Shown here: positions 31,719-40,496 of the stretch, one piece after another
How positions within the stretch are numbered: the stretch's first letter is position 1
Layout: every line of letters begins with the position of its first letter
Assembly (NCBI RefSeq): GCF_008632335.1
Contig: NZ_VWXX01000005.1
Span: forward strand, 155,032-219,031
Direction of reading: 5' to 3'
Origin: Thiohalocapsa marina
Lineage (GTDB): Bacteria; Pseudomonadota; Gammaproteobacteria; Chromatiales; Chromatiaceae
DNA: 64,000 nt
Notes under the pieces: generated by a model
Told to the model about the DNA's origin: nothing
What the model saw: only the letters and a program-made list of their open reading frames with translations
Databases searched by the model: none
Position numbers and translations under genes: made by a program

Positions 31719-33620
31719 CTAGTGCTCCAGCTGCGACAGGTCGCGTACGGCGCCGCGGGCAGCGCTGGTGGTCATGGCCGCGTAGGCACGCAGGGCGGCG
31801 GAGACCTGGCGCTGGCGCTCCTCCGGCTGCCAGGCCCTGTTGCCGCGCGCCTCCATGGCATGGCGTCGCTCGGCAAGGACCGCCTCATCCACCAACAGTT
31901 CGATGCGACGGCTCGCAATGTCGATCTCGATCTGATCGCCCTCCTCCACCAGGGCGATCAGGCCGCCTTCCGCCGCCTCGGGCGAGATATGGCCGATGGA
32001 CAGCCCCGAGGTGCCGCCTGAGAAGCGGCCGTCGGTGATCAGCGCGCAGGCCTTGCCGAGCCCTTTGGACTTGAGGTAGCTCGTCGGATAGAGCATCTCC
32101 TGCATGCCGGGACCGCCCTTCGGGCCCTCGTAGCGGATCACGACCACATCCCCGGCCCTGACCTGATCGGTCAGGATCGCCGTCACGGCCGCCTCCTGGC
32201 TCTCATAGACCCGCGCCGGACCACGGAACACACGCAGCACCGAGGTCGGCACGCTCGTGGTATAGCGCAGCTGCTCCGCCTCGAACATGCTCTCGTCGAT
32301 GCCTGCGGTCTTGACGATGCAGCCCTGCTCGGCCAGGTTGCCGAAGAGCACGGCCAACCCGCCGTCTTGGCTGTAGGCATGCTCGCGATCGCGGATACAG
32401 CCCGCGGCCCGATCCAGATCCAGCGACTCCCAGGTCCGGGACTGACTGAAGGCGACCTGCGTGGGCACACCACCAGGCGCGGCCAGATAGCGCTCGTGGG
32501 CGGGCTCCGCGCCCGGACGCATCACGTCCCAGCGTTCCAGGGCCTCGCCCATGCTCTGACTGTGGATCGTCGCCACGTCCCGATGCACGAGACCGGCCCG
32601 GTCGAGCTCGCCCAGGATGCCGAACACCCCACCGGCCCGATGTACATCCTCCATGTGATACGTCTGGGTCGCCGGCGCCACCTTGCAGAGATTAGGCACC
32701 TGCCGGCTCAGACGGTCGATATCGGCCATGCTGAAGGCGACACCGGCCTCTTCGGCCGCGGCGAGCAGGTGCAGCACGGTGTTGGTCGAGCCGCCCATGG
32801 CAATATCGAGGCTCATGGCATTCTCGAAGGCCGCGAAGCGCGCGATGGAGCGCGGCAGCACACGGGCATCATCGTCCTCGTACCAGCGTCGCGCCAGCTC
32901 AACGATTAGCCGGCCGGCCTCCAGGAACAGCGCCTTGCGCCCGGCGTGGGTGGCGAGCAGCGAGCCGTTGCCCGGGAGGCTGAGCCCCAGGGCCTCGGTG
33001 AGGCAGTTCATGGAGTTGGCCGTGAACATACCGGAGCAGGAGCCGCAGGTGGGGCAGGCGGAACGCTCCATCTCCACCACCGCCTCGTCGCTCTTGCTGG
33101 CGTCGGCGGCGGCGACCATGGCGTCGACCAGATCGAGATGCAGCTCGCCGCCATCGTGCCGGACCTTGCCGGCCTCCATGGGTCCGCCGGAGACGAACAC
33201 CGTCGGGATGTTCAGCCGCAGCGCGGCCATGAGCATGCCGGGGGTGATCTTGTCGCAGTTGGAGATGCAGACCAGGGCATCGGCACAATGGGCGTTGACC
33301 ATGTACTCCACCGAGTCGGCGATGAGCTCGCGCGAGGGCAGCGAATAGAGCATGCCGCCGTGGCCCATGGCGATGCCGTCGTCCACGGCGATGGTGTTGA
33401 ACTCCTTGGCCACACCGCCGGCGGCCTCGATCTCGCGCGCCACCAGCTGGCCCATGTCCTTCAGGTGCACATGGCCCGGCACGAACTGGGTGAAGGAGTT
33501 GGCGACGGCGATGATGGGCTTGTCGAAGTCCGCGTCGGTCATGCCGGTGGCCCGCCAGAGGGCACGGGCGCCGGCCATGTTGCGGCCATGGGTGGTGGTG
33601 CGGGAGCGGTAGTTGGGCAT
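31719..33620 (-). CDS. ilvD: Dihydroxy-acid dehydratase
   Basis: Iron-sulfur dehydratase of branched-chain amino acid synthesis, making 2-oxo acids from dihydroxy acids. 633 residues, close to E. coli IlvD (616). Cluster-binding cysteines lie in [13 protein letters not shown] and [40 protein letters not shown] and [15 protein letters not shown] are conserved active-site blocks. The start ATG at 33620 gives [20 protein letters not shown], the normal N-terminus. No leader peptide or attenuator was seen upstream. Confidence 0.97.
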   Translation of the reverse strand: MPNYRSRTTTHGRNMAGARALWRATGMTDADFDKPIIAVANSFTQFVPGHVHLKDMGQLVAREIEAAGGVAKEFNTIAVDDGIAMGHGGMLYSLPSRELIADSVEYMVNAHCADALVCISNCDKITPGMLMAALRLNIPTVFVSGGPMEAGKVRHDGGELHLDLVDAMVAAADASKSDEAVVEMERSACPTCGSCSGMFTANSMNCLTEALGLSLPGNGSLLATHAGRKALFLEAGRLIVELARRWYEDDDARVLPRSIARFAAFENAMSLDIAMGGSTNTVLHLLAAAEEAGVAFSMADIDRLSRQVPNLCKVAPATQTYHMEDVHRAGGVFGILGELDRAGLVHRDVATIHSQSMGEALERWDVMRPGAEPAHERYLAAPGGVPTQVAFSQSRTWESLDLDRAAGCIRDREHAYSQDGGLAVLFGNLAEQGCIVKTAGIDESMFEAEQLRYTTSVPTSVLRVFRGPARVYESQEAAVTAILTDQVRAGDVVVIRYEGPKGGPGMQEMLYPTSYLKSKGLGKACALITDGRFSGGTSGLSIGHISPEAAEGGLIALVEEGDQIEIDIASRRIELLVDEAVLAERRHAMEARGNRAWQPEERQRQVSAALRAYAAMTTSAARGAVRDLSQLEH

Positions 33621-33857
33621 GATTCGGGACCTGTGGGGTGGCTGGTGGCGCCAGTATACCCAAGGCGCCAGGAGGATCGGGGGCGACGTGGCTGCCTGGC
33701 AAGGTCAGATGCTAAGCACGCCATGAGAAGACCCGGGCGCGCTGGCCAAGGAGTTTCTCAGGCAACGGGTATCCACCTTGAAACGGATGATATTCCCGCC
33801 TTCGGTATGCCTTGTGGTTCACGCTTTTCGATTCATTTGACCTGGCCGTATGGCGGC

Positions 33858-34244
33858 TCAGACCACGATGACCGGATCGCCATAACGGGCAACTTTCTCG
33901 TCGTGACTGACAAGCCACATGTTGCCGACTCGACTTTGGGCGATCAACAGGCGGTCAAAGGGATCGGCATGGTGCATGGGCAGGTTTTCTACTGCCGCGG
34001 CGTGTTCTGCCTCGATGGGCAGTATGCGATAACCCGAGGCGCGAAAATAGGAGATGGCCGACTCTCCGGAGATGGGCATATCGCCACGCTGCAGGGCGTG
34101 TTTTATGGCGATCTCCCACACCGATGCGGCACTCACCCAAAGGGTGTTTTCTGGCTCAAGGAGCAACTTGCGGGCTTCGGGCGAAAGTTTGGGATCATCG
34201 GCTATGGCCCAGAGAGCAACATGGGTATCGAGCAGGAGAATCAT
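33858..34244 (-). CDS. PIN-domain toxin (VapC-like) of a type II toxin-antitoxin pair
   Basis: 128-residue PIN-domain protein, predicted RNase. Acidic metal ligands are visible in LLLDTHVALW, SVWEIAIKHAL and HADPFDRLLIAQS, spaced as in PIN toxins. It overlaps the upstream antitoxin gene by four bases. The WEIAIK/HADPFDRLL version of PIN domains commonly pairs with Phd/YefM antitoxins, as here. Confidence 0.88.
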   Translation of the reverse strand: MILLLDTHVALWAIADDPKLSPEARKLLLEPENTLWVSAASVWEIAIKHALQRGDMPISGESAISYFRASGYRILPIEAEHAAAVENLPMHHADPFDRLLIAQSRVGNMWLVSHDEKVARYGDPVIVV

Positions 34245-34489
34245 GACCTGTTGTCACCCAGAAACAGGCGGGCAACTTCCTCGTTATTGGCATCGATATC
34301 AGCCGGCACCCTGAAGGCGCCTTTTGCCACTCCTATTCTGTGTTCAATCGGGTTTGGCTGTATTGGCACCAGGCGAGCGGCTGGTCGGCCGTTACAGTCG
34401 ATAATGATCTCCTGTTCCCGGCCGCTTTCAATGGACTCGACGAGTTCCGGCAGGTGCTTGCTGGCGTCGAGAAGACTTATTGCGGTCAT
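34241..34489 (-). CDS. Phd/YefM-type antitoxin
   Basis: 82-residue antitoxin with the N-terminal Phd/YefM DNA-binding domain: ISLLDASKHLPELVESIESG and EIIIDCNGRPAARLVPI, followed by a flexible toxin-binding tail (IDANNEEVARLFLGD). It normally blocks the PIN toxin encoded just downstream and represses the operon. First gene of the pair. Confidence 0.87.
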   Translation of the reverse strand: MTAISLLDASKHLPELVESIESGREQEIIIDCNGRPAARLVPIQPNPIEHRIGVAKGAFRVPADIDANNEEVARLFLGDNRS

Positions 34490-34596
34490 AGTGCTCTCCG
34501 GATGACTACATGAATTGATTCATGTCGTGTGAGCAGCGGCAATTGCGCCGTGGTTTTGTGCTTTGCGATCAATCGCGCCTTGGCAACGGGGTCAAT

Positions 34597-35892
34597 CTAT
34601 CGTTGCCGATCATCGCCGAGCATCACGGCGTCGGCGCGTCCGGCGCGCACGTCCACCCGCCAGAGCAGCAGGGCACCGGCCAGGAACAGCCCCAGCAGTG
34701 GCAGCAACGACAGCCGTGGCTCGCCGGTCAGGGCCGCGGTGGTCCCCACCAGGAACGGCCCCAGCACGGCGGCGAACTTGCCGACCATGTTGTAGAAACC
34801 GAATAGCTCGGCAGTCCGCCCGGCGGGGATCAGGCCGGCAAACAGCGCCCGACTCAGGGCCTGGATGCCGCCCTGCACCAGACCGATGGTGACGGCCAAG
34901 GCATAGAAATGCTCCACCCGGCTCATCTGCGTGGCTGCCAGCACGACGCCGGCGTAGACGCCGATGGCCAGCAGGATGCCGGGCTTCGGCCCCCAGCGTG
35001 CGCCGAGACGGCCGAAGACCAGGGCCGCCGGAAAGCCGACGAACTGGGTGATCAACAGGGCCACCATTAGGCTGGAATCCGGGAACCCCAGGTCCAGGCC
35101 ATACTTCACCGCCATGAAGACGATGGTGTCGACACCGTCGATGTAGAACCAGTAGGCGAGCAGGAACAGAAAGGTATTCGGCAGCCGGCGCACCTCCAGG
35201 AAGGTCCGCCACAGCTCGCCGAAGGCCCTGCGCACCGCACTGCCCAGGGCGTGGCGGCCGGCGCCCCGGCTTTCCGGCACGAACAGCACCAGTGGCAGCG
35301 AGAACAGGGCCCACCACAGGGCCACCCCCAGAAAGGCCGCCTGCACCGCCTGAGACTTGTCCGCGAAGCCGAAAGCGCCGGGCCAGAGCACCATGGCCAC
35401 ATTCAGCGCGAACAGCAGCCCGCCACCCAGGTACCCCAGTGCATAGGCCCGGGAGGAGATCCGCTCGTAGTCCTCCGGCACGGCGATGTCGGTAATCAGC
35501 GCGTCATTGAAGATATTGCCGCCGAAGAAACCCAGCAGTCCGGCAAGGTAAAGCGCCAGCGCCGCCTGCCACTGGCCCGCCTGCAGCCAGAACAGCGCTG
35601 CGGTGGCAAGCACGCCCAGCAGCGTGAAGCCGAGCAGGAAGCGTTTCTTCGCGCCGATCTGGTCCGCCAGCGCCCCCAGCACCGGGGCGCTCAGCACCAG
35701 CAGCAGACTGGCGGTGCTGCCGGCATAGCCAAGCCACTGGGTGCTCTCGGCGGGGGTCAGATCCGCGGCCCAGAACTGAGCGAAGAACACCGGAAAGAAG
35801 CCGGCGATGACGACGGTGGCGAAGGCGGAGTTGGCCCAGTCGTAGAAGGCCCAGGACCAGGACGCGGCCTCGCTCCGTGCGGGCGTCGGCAT
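34597..35892 (-). CDS. MFS transporter, UMF1/Atg22-like family
   Basis: Inner-membrane transporter of 431 residues with about 12 predicted helices. The N-terminus WAFYDWANSAFATVVIAGFF and VLGALADQIGAKKRFLLGFT are the signature of the UMF1 (Atg22-like) major facilitator family; substrate unknown, possibly amino acids. It lies 11 bases after the response-regulator gene on the same strand, so the two-component system and this transporter form one operon, suggesting that the regulator senses or controls its substrate. Confidence 0.86.
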   Translation of the reverse strand: MPTPARSEAASWSWAFYDWANSAFATVVIAGFFPVFFAQFWAADLTPAESTQWLGYAGSTASLLLVLSAPVLGALADQIGAKKRFLLGFTLLGVLATAALFWLQAGQWQAALALYLAGLLGFFGGNIFNDALITDIAVPEDYERISSRAYALGYLGGGLLFALNVAMVLWPGAFGFADKSQAVQAAFLGVALWWALFSLPLVLFVPESRGAGRHALGSAVRRAFGELWRTFLEVRRLPNTFLFLLAYWFYIDGVDTIVFMAVKYGLDLGFPDSSLMVALLITQFVGFPAALVFGRLGARWGPKPGILLAIGVYAGVVLAATQMSRVEHFYALAVTIGLVQGGIQALSRALFAGLIPAGRTAELFGFYNMVGKFAAVLGPFLVGTTAALTGEPRLSLLPLLGLFLAGALLLWRVDVRAGRADAVMLGDDRQR

Positions 35893-35903
35893 GCGCGACG
35901 GAT

Positions 35904-36521
35904 TCAGGTCGGCTCGCCGCGGGCGATGAGCGCCATGCGCACCAGCTCGGCCAGGGAGTTGGCGCGCATCTTGTCCATGACCCGGGCGCGATGCACTTCG
36001 ACGGTTTTGGCGCTGACCCCTAGGGCGGCGGCGATCTCCTTGTTGGACTTGCCGTCGGTCACCATGCTCATCACCTCGTGCTCGCGCGGCGTGAGCTCCG
36101 CTAGCCGCATGGCAATGGCGGCGCGCTGGGCCCGCAGGGCGCGTTGCTTCTCATCATGTTGCAGGGCGTTGCGGATGCTGTTCAGCAGTTCCTCGTCATC
36201 GAAGGGCTTTTCGATGAAATCCACCGCCCCCGCCTTCATCGCCTTGACCGCCATGGCCACATCGCCATGGCCGGTGATGATGATGACCGGGATGCGGATC
36301 TCCCGTCGGGTCAGGTAGGCCTGCAGCTCCAGCCCGCTCATGCCGGGCATGCGCACGTCCAGCAGCAGGCAGCCGGCGCGCCCGGGATAGTAGGCGTCCA
36401 GAAAGGCCTGGGCCGAGTCGAAGGTCTCCACCCGCATGCCGATGGACTCGATCAGCCACTGCAGCGACGCGCGCATAGCCTGGTCGTCGTCCACCACGAA
36501 GACCGTTGTCACCTGGGTCAT
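35904..36521 (-). CDS. Response regulator, FixJ/NarL type (REC-LuxR)
   Basis: 205 residues: receiver domain with DDD acidic pocket (VFVVDDDQAMRAS), phospho-Asp in CLLLDVRMPGMSG, Thr and Lys in IIITGHGDVAMA and FIEKPF, then a LuxR-type helix-turn-helix (ELTPREHEVMSMVTDGKSNK, AALGVSAKTVEVHRARVMDK). Typical FixJ/TodT/TtrR-like regulator. Overlaps its kinase gene by four bases. Confidence 0.92.
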   Translation of the reverse strand: MTQVTTVFVVDDDQAMRASLQWLIESIGMRVETFDSAQAFLDAYYPGRAGCLLLDVRMPGMSGLELQAYLTRREIRIPVIIITGHGDVAMAVKAMKAGAVDFIEKPFDDEELLNSIRNALQHDEKQRALRAQRAAIAMRLAELTPREHEVMSMVTDGKSNKEIAAALGVSAKTVEVHRARVMDKMRANSLAELVRMALIARGEPT

Positions 36522-39151
36522 CGGCTGCTGTCCCCCGCGGTTTGCGCAGCGGTCGGTCCGGCGGCGTCGGTCATGCCGTCGCCGATCGATGATGCTGCCA
36601 CCGGCAGCCGCACATAGAAACGACTCCCGCGCCCGGGGGCGGATTCCGCCCAGATGGTGCCCTCGTGATTTTCCAGAATGGTCAGACTGATCGGCAGCCC
36701 CATGCCCATGCCGCTCTCCTTGGTGGTGAAGAAGGGATCGAACAGATGCGTCATGCGTTCCGGCGGGATGCCCGGGCCGTTGTCGGCAATGCGCACCAGC
36801 GCCCAGCCGTCCTCGACCCAGGTGCTGATCTCCAGCCGGCGCGCGTCGGCCGGCTGCTCCTCAAGTGCGTCCATGGCATTGCGGACCAGATTCAGCAACA
36901 CCTGTTCGATCTGCACCAGATCCACGTTCACCGGGATCTCGCCGTCGGCCAGCGCCAGCTGCCACTGTAGATCGAGCCGGGTGGCCTCGAACTCAACAAA
37001 GCCGCAGACCTCGCGCACCAGGTAGTTGAGGTCCACCACCGAGCGGATCGGTGGCTGCTTGCCCACCAGGGCCCGCAGGCGGCGGATGATCTCTCCGGCA
37101 CGCTGGGCCTGGCTGGAGATGTGGCGCATGGCGTCCACCAGCGCCTCGCGGTCGCCGCTGTCGTTCTGCAGCCGGCGGCTGGCGCCGTTGGCGTAATTGA
37201 CAATGGCCGACAGGGGCTGGTTCAGCTCATGCGCCATGCCCGTGGCCACCTCGCCCATGGTGCTGAGCCGGCAGACATGCACCAGCTCCGACTGGTGCTG
37301 GCGCGACTCCTGCTCCGCCCGTCGCACGGCGGTGATGTCGCGCCCGTAGATGTTGACGTAGCCCGGATCTGCCACCGGCACGAACAGCAGCGAATAGATC
37401 TGGCCGCCCTGGTCATCCTCGTGCTCGCTGGTGTTGCCGTTGTCCAGGGCCGCACGTACCTCCTCGATCCAGGGCGTGGGCAGGCGTTCGCCGGGGGCGC
37501 CTCCCCAGTGGGCCAGCAACGGCAGGCTGGCGGCATTGGCGTAGGCGATGCCGCCGTCTCCCGTCACCCGCAGGATCGGGTTCGGGCTCTCGCTGGCGAA
37601 GCGCGCCAGGCTCTTGATCTCGCGCTCTGCCTCCTTGCGCTTGGTGGCATCGTGGATGTAGAGGGTGTAGACACGCTCTGCGTCGACATCGATGGGCACG
37701 ATGGACATCTCCACCGGAAACCGCGAGCCGTCCATGCGCCGTGCCTGCAGTTCGCCACGGGCGAAGGGCGCCTGGGCGTCGCCATGTCGCCGCGTGGAGT
37801 CGCGCAGCATGGCGGCGAATGCGGCGTGCTCGGCGGGGTCGAGGAACTGCGTCGCGAAGTCCGCAGCGAGGATGTCGGCGGGGGTGAAGCGCAGCATCAC
37901 CCTCGCCATGGGATTGTAGTCGATGATCTGTCCGCGCTGGCTCAGGGTGACGATGGCGTCCAGCGAGGCCTCCATGATGGCCGCCTTCAGCGCCTCCGTC
38001 TCGCGCAGTTCGTGGGCGTGACGCAGGCTCATCTCTTCCCGTGCCCGGAGCACCAGGTTGGTGAAGTGCTGGATCCAGTCTTCCAGCAGCAACAGCTGGT
38101 TGCCACCCTGCTTGAATCCCGGTTGTTCGATCTCAAGCGCCCGTTGCGAAAACCGCGACATGCGCGTCAGCACCTTGTTCAGCCGTACTGATACCAGGTA
38201 GATCAGCAGCGTGAACACGCCGATGAAGGCCAGCGCGGCGATGAGCCGCTGCCGGCGCTCGAAGTCCACCACCCGCTCGGACATCTTGGCGACGCTGCGA
38301 TGCGGAATGAAGGTGGCGAACAGCATGTTCCAGTTGGACGCCTCGTACCGTGGCAGGGATTGCAAGGTGACCAGGTACTCCGCCGTCCAGTCCTCGATCA
38401 GGCTGCCAGGGAGCAGCGACTGCGGCTCGTTGCTGGCCAGGATGCGCTGCTCGTCGGCGTCTACCAGCGCCACCACGGAGCTGTCCGAGGACACTGTGCC
38501 CTCGGCGGCGGTGAGGAAGGCCGCGTCGATGGGGATCACCACCACCAGATGCCCCATGCGGTAGCCGCTGGCGTCCTCCACGCGATCGCTGACGATCAGA
38601 AAGGGCGCCGGGCCAGCGCGCGTCAGCACCGCATGCACGTCCTCGTCGTCGCCGATCCACTGGCCCGCGTCCGTCAGGATGTCCGCCGGCATGGCCTGCT
38701 CCACCGCCTGATAGACCTCGCGCACCCGCCCGCGGGTGTCGATCAGCAGCACGTAGCTCGGCGCCAGCAAGGCGTTGCGGTCGAAGAAGTCCGGCAGCCA
38801 GAAAGGCCGGAACCCCTTGTAGACCACTGGCGTGATGTCCTCTTCCGGAAACCAGAACAGCGGCTCGAGGTACTGGGCGAGCCGGCGATGGTTGGCCAGC
38901 AGCCGGGCGGTGGCGGCGTAGTTGGCCATGTGCTGGTCAAACCGCAGCAGGCTTTCGCGAGCGCGCAGGTCCAGGCGGGCCCGCAGTTCCTTGCCGAAGA
39001 TGCGCTCGATGGCCCGGCTCTGCACCTGATCGAGCACGCCCCAGACGCCGAGACCGGCGATCAGGCCAATCAGGATCGCGATCACCGGCATCGGCAATCG
39101 CCGCAACAGTCTGTAGAATGGCGATTTGACCTTGCTGCCCGACTGACTCAT
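36518..39151 (-). CDS. Sensor histidine kinase with periplasmic sensor and two PAS domains
   Basis: Membrane kinase of 877 residues. Transmembrane helices at about 20-42 and 305-325 bracket a large periplasmic sensor (dCACHE-like, with VYQAVEQAMP and GYRMGHLVVVIPIDAAF). Then PAS domain (AIMEASLDAIVTLSQRGQII), a second PAS, HisKA with GEVATGMAHELNQPLSAIVN, and HATPase_c with NLVRNAMDALEE and GIPPERMTHLFDPFFTTKE. Domain plan matches FixL/DctB-like kinases. Divergent from the RDD gene with only 14 bases between the ATGs, so promoters must reach into a neighbour. Confidence 0.9.
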   Translation of the reverse strand: MSQSGSKVKSPFYRLLRRLPMPVIAILIGLIAGLGVWGVLDQVQSRAIERIFGKELRARLDLRARESLLRFDQHMANYAATARLLANHRRLAQYLEPLFWFPEEDITPVVYKGFRPFWLPDFFDRNALLAPSYVLLIDTRGRVREVYQAVEQAMPADILTDAGQWIGDDEDVHAVLTRAGPAPFLIVSDRVEDASGYRMGHLVVVIPIDAAFLTAAEGTVSSDSSVVALVDADEQRILASNEPQSLLPGSLIEDWTAEYLVTLQSLPRYEASNWNMLFATFIPHRSVAKMSERVVDFERRQRLIAALAFIGVFTLLIYLVSVRLNKVLTRMSRFSQRALEIEQPGFKQGGNQLLLLEDWIQHFTNLVLRAREEMSLRHAHELRETEALKAAIMEASLDAIVTLSQRGQIIDYNPMARVMLRFTPADILAADFATQFLDPAEHAAFAAMLRDSTRRHGDAQAPFARGELQARRMDGSRFPVEMSIVPIDVDAERVYTLYIHDATKRKEAEREIKSLARFASESPNPILRVTGDGGIAYANAASLPLLAHWGGAPGERLPTPWIEEVRAALDNGNTSEHEDDQGGQIYSLLFVPVADPGYVNIYGRDITAVRRAEQESRQHQSELVHVCRLSTMGEVATGMAHELNQPLSAIVNYANGASRRLQNDSGDREALVDAMRHISSQAQRAGEIIRRLRALVGKQPPIRSVVDLNYLVREVCGFVEFEATRLDLQWQLALADGEIPVNVDLVQIEQVLLNLVRNAMDALEEQPADARRLEISTWVEDGWALVRIADNGPGIPPERMTHLFDPFFTTKESGMGMGLPISLTILENHEGTIWAESAPGRGSRFYVRLPVAASSIGDGMTDAAGPTAAQTAGDSSR

Positions 39152-39165
39152 CCCAACCGCGTCCG

Positions 39166-39672
39166 ATGACTGATTCCGAGACCCCCGCGGCCTCCGCGTC
39201 CGCCGCCCCCATTACCGCCGAGACCCTTGCCCGGGCCCGCGCCCCGGGTCTGCTGCGCCGCCTCGCCACCATGCTCTACGATCTGATGCTGCTGTTCGGC
39301 GTCCTGGTGGTGGCGGCCGGCCTGTACTATACGCCGTTCCATCTGACAGGCCACGAAACCATCGCCGGACCCTTTCGCGTCGGCTTTCAGGTCTATCTGC
39401 TGGCGGTGGTGGCACTGTACTACGGCTACTTCTGGACCGGCGGACGCCAGACCCTGGGCATGCGCGCCTGGCGCACCCGGCTGGTGCGCAGCGATGGCGC
39501 CGGCTTGACTGCGGCGGATGCGATGCGTCGGCTGCTGTTGGCGGCCGTGACCCTTGCACCCCTGGGCATCGGCCTGTGGTGGGTGCTGTTCGACCGCAAC
39601 TCCCTGACCTGGTACGACCGCCTGTCCGCCACCCGGCCGGTGCTGTCGGCACGCCCCGGACGCGGCGCCTGA
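39166..39672 (+). CDS. RDD-family membrane protein
   Basis: 168-residue inner-membrane protein. The RDD domain has a first helix beginning LLRRLATMLYDLMLLFGVLV, then YFWTGGRQTLGMRAWRTRLV, the family's signature GRQTLGMxxxRxRL, and a third helix in LLAAVTLAPLGIGLWWVL followed by RNSLTWYDRLSATRPV. Function unknown; family members are small integral membrane proteins. Short spacing to the next gene (17 bases) suggests cotranscription. Confidence 0.85.
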   Translation: MTDSETPAASASAAPITAETLARARAPGLLRRLATMLYDLMLLFGVLVVAAGLYYTPFHLTGHETIAGPFRVGFQVYLLAVVALYYGYFWTGGRQTLGMRAWRTRLVRSDGAGLTAADAMRRLLLAAVTLAPLGIGLWWVLFDRNSLTWYDRLSATRPVLSARPGRGA

Positions 39673-39689
39673 ACCTCTTCCAGAGCCCT

Positions 39690-40322
39690 ATGCATTACAC
39701 GTTGATTCCCGTCACGCCGTTCGCGCAGAACTGCACCCTGCTCACCTGCCCCGTTACCCGGGAGACCGCCGTCGTCGACCCCGGGGGCGAGGTGGAGCGT
39801 ATCGTCGCGGCCCTGGAGCAGGATGGACTGCGTCCGGTGGCGATCCTGCTGACCCACGGCCATCTCGACCACGTCGGCGGCGCACCGGAACTGGCGGCCC
39901 GGCTCGGGCTGCCCATCCGCGGTCCGCACCCTGATGACGCCTTCTGGCTACAGGCATTGCCGCAGCAGGCGCAGATGTTCGGCCTGCCGCAACAGCCCGG
40001 ATTCGAGCCGGATCAGTGGCTGCACCAGGGCGACGCACTCCAGGTGGGCGAACAGCGCCTGGAGGTACTGCATTGCCCGGGCCATACCCCCGGCCACCTG
40101 GTGTTCCATCACCAGGCATCTCGGCTCGCCCAGGTGGGGGACGTGCTGTTCCGTGGCGGCATCGGCCGCACGGATTTTCCCCGTGGGGACCATGCCGCAT
40201 TGCTGGCGTCGATCCATGACCGCCTGCTGCCGCTGGGCGACGATGTCACCTTCATCCCGGGCCACGGCCCGGCGGGCAAGCTCGGCGAGGAGCGCCTGAC
40301 CAACCCCTTCCTGCGCCGCTGA
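39690..40322 (+). CDS. MBL-fold hydrolase, YcbL/GloB-like
   Basis: Metallo-beta-lactamase-fold hydrolase of 210 residues. Metal ligands THGHLDHVGG, HCPGHTPGHLVF, GDVLFRGGIGRTDFPRGD and PGHGPAGKLGEER match the YcbL/glyoxalase-II-like subfamily. Probably a thioester or glutathione-adduct hydrolase in the cytosol. A longer frame opens at 39576 but overlaps the RDD gene; ATG at 39690 gives the normal N-terminus MHYTLIPVTPFAQNC. Confidence 0.9.
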   Translation: MHYTLIPVTPFAQNCTLLTCPVTRETAVVDPGGEVERIVAALEQDGLRPVAILLTHGHLDHVGGAPELAARLGLPIRGPHPDDAFWLQALPQQAQMFGLPQQPGFEPDQWLHQGDALQVGEQRLEVLHCPGHTPGHLVFHHQASRLAQVGDVLFRGGIGRTDFPRGDHAALLASIHDRLLPLGDDVTFIPGHGPAGKLGEERLTNPFLRR

Positions 40323-40383
40323 GTTCGTTCGTCACGCGGCCGAGACCCCAGTTCAAGCACGGGACCAACCCCCAGACAACCAC

Positions 40384-40430
40384 GGAATCAACCGCAAAGC
40401 CGCTGGGCACACGGAGAACGGGCAGCGAAA
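40384..40430 (+). repeat. Decayed half copy of the CGCAGAG repeat
   Basis: GAATCAACCGCAAAGCCGCT then GGGCACACGGAGAACGGGCA resembles only the left arm (GAATTAACCGCAGAG); no right arm follows. It lies in the 174-base gap before the DUF349 gene. Confidence 0.5.
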
Positions 40431-40496
40431 GCCCGAAAACGCCGCGGCAACAGGGTACAATCCGCGTTCAATGTTTCGTAACGACGTCAGGCCACC

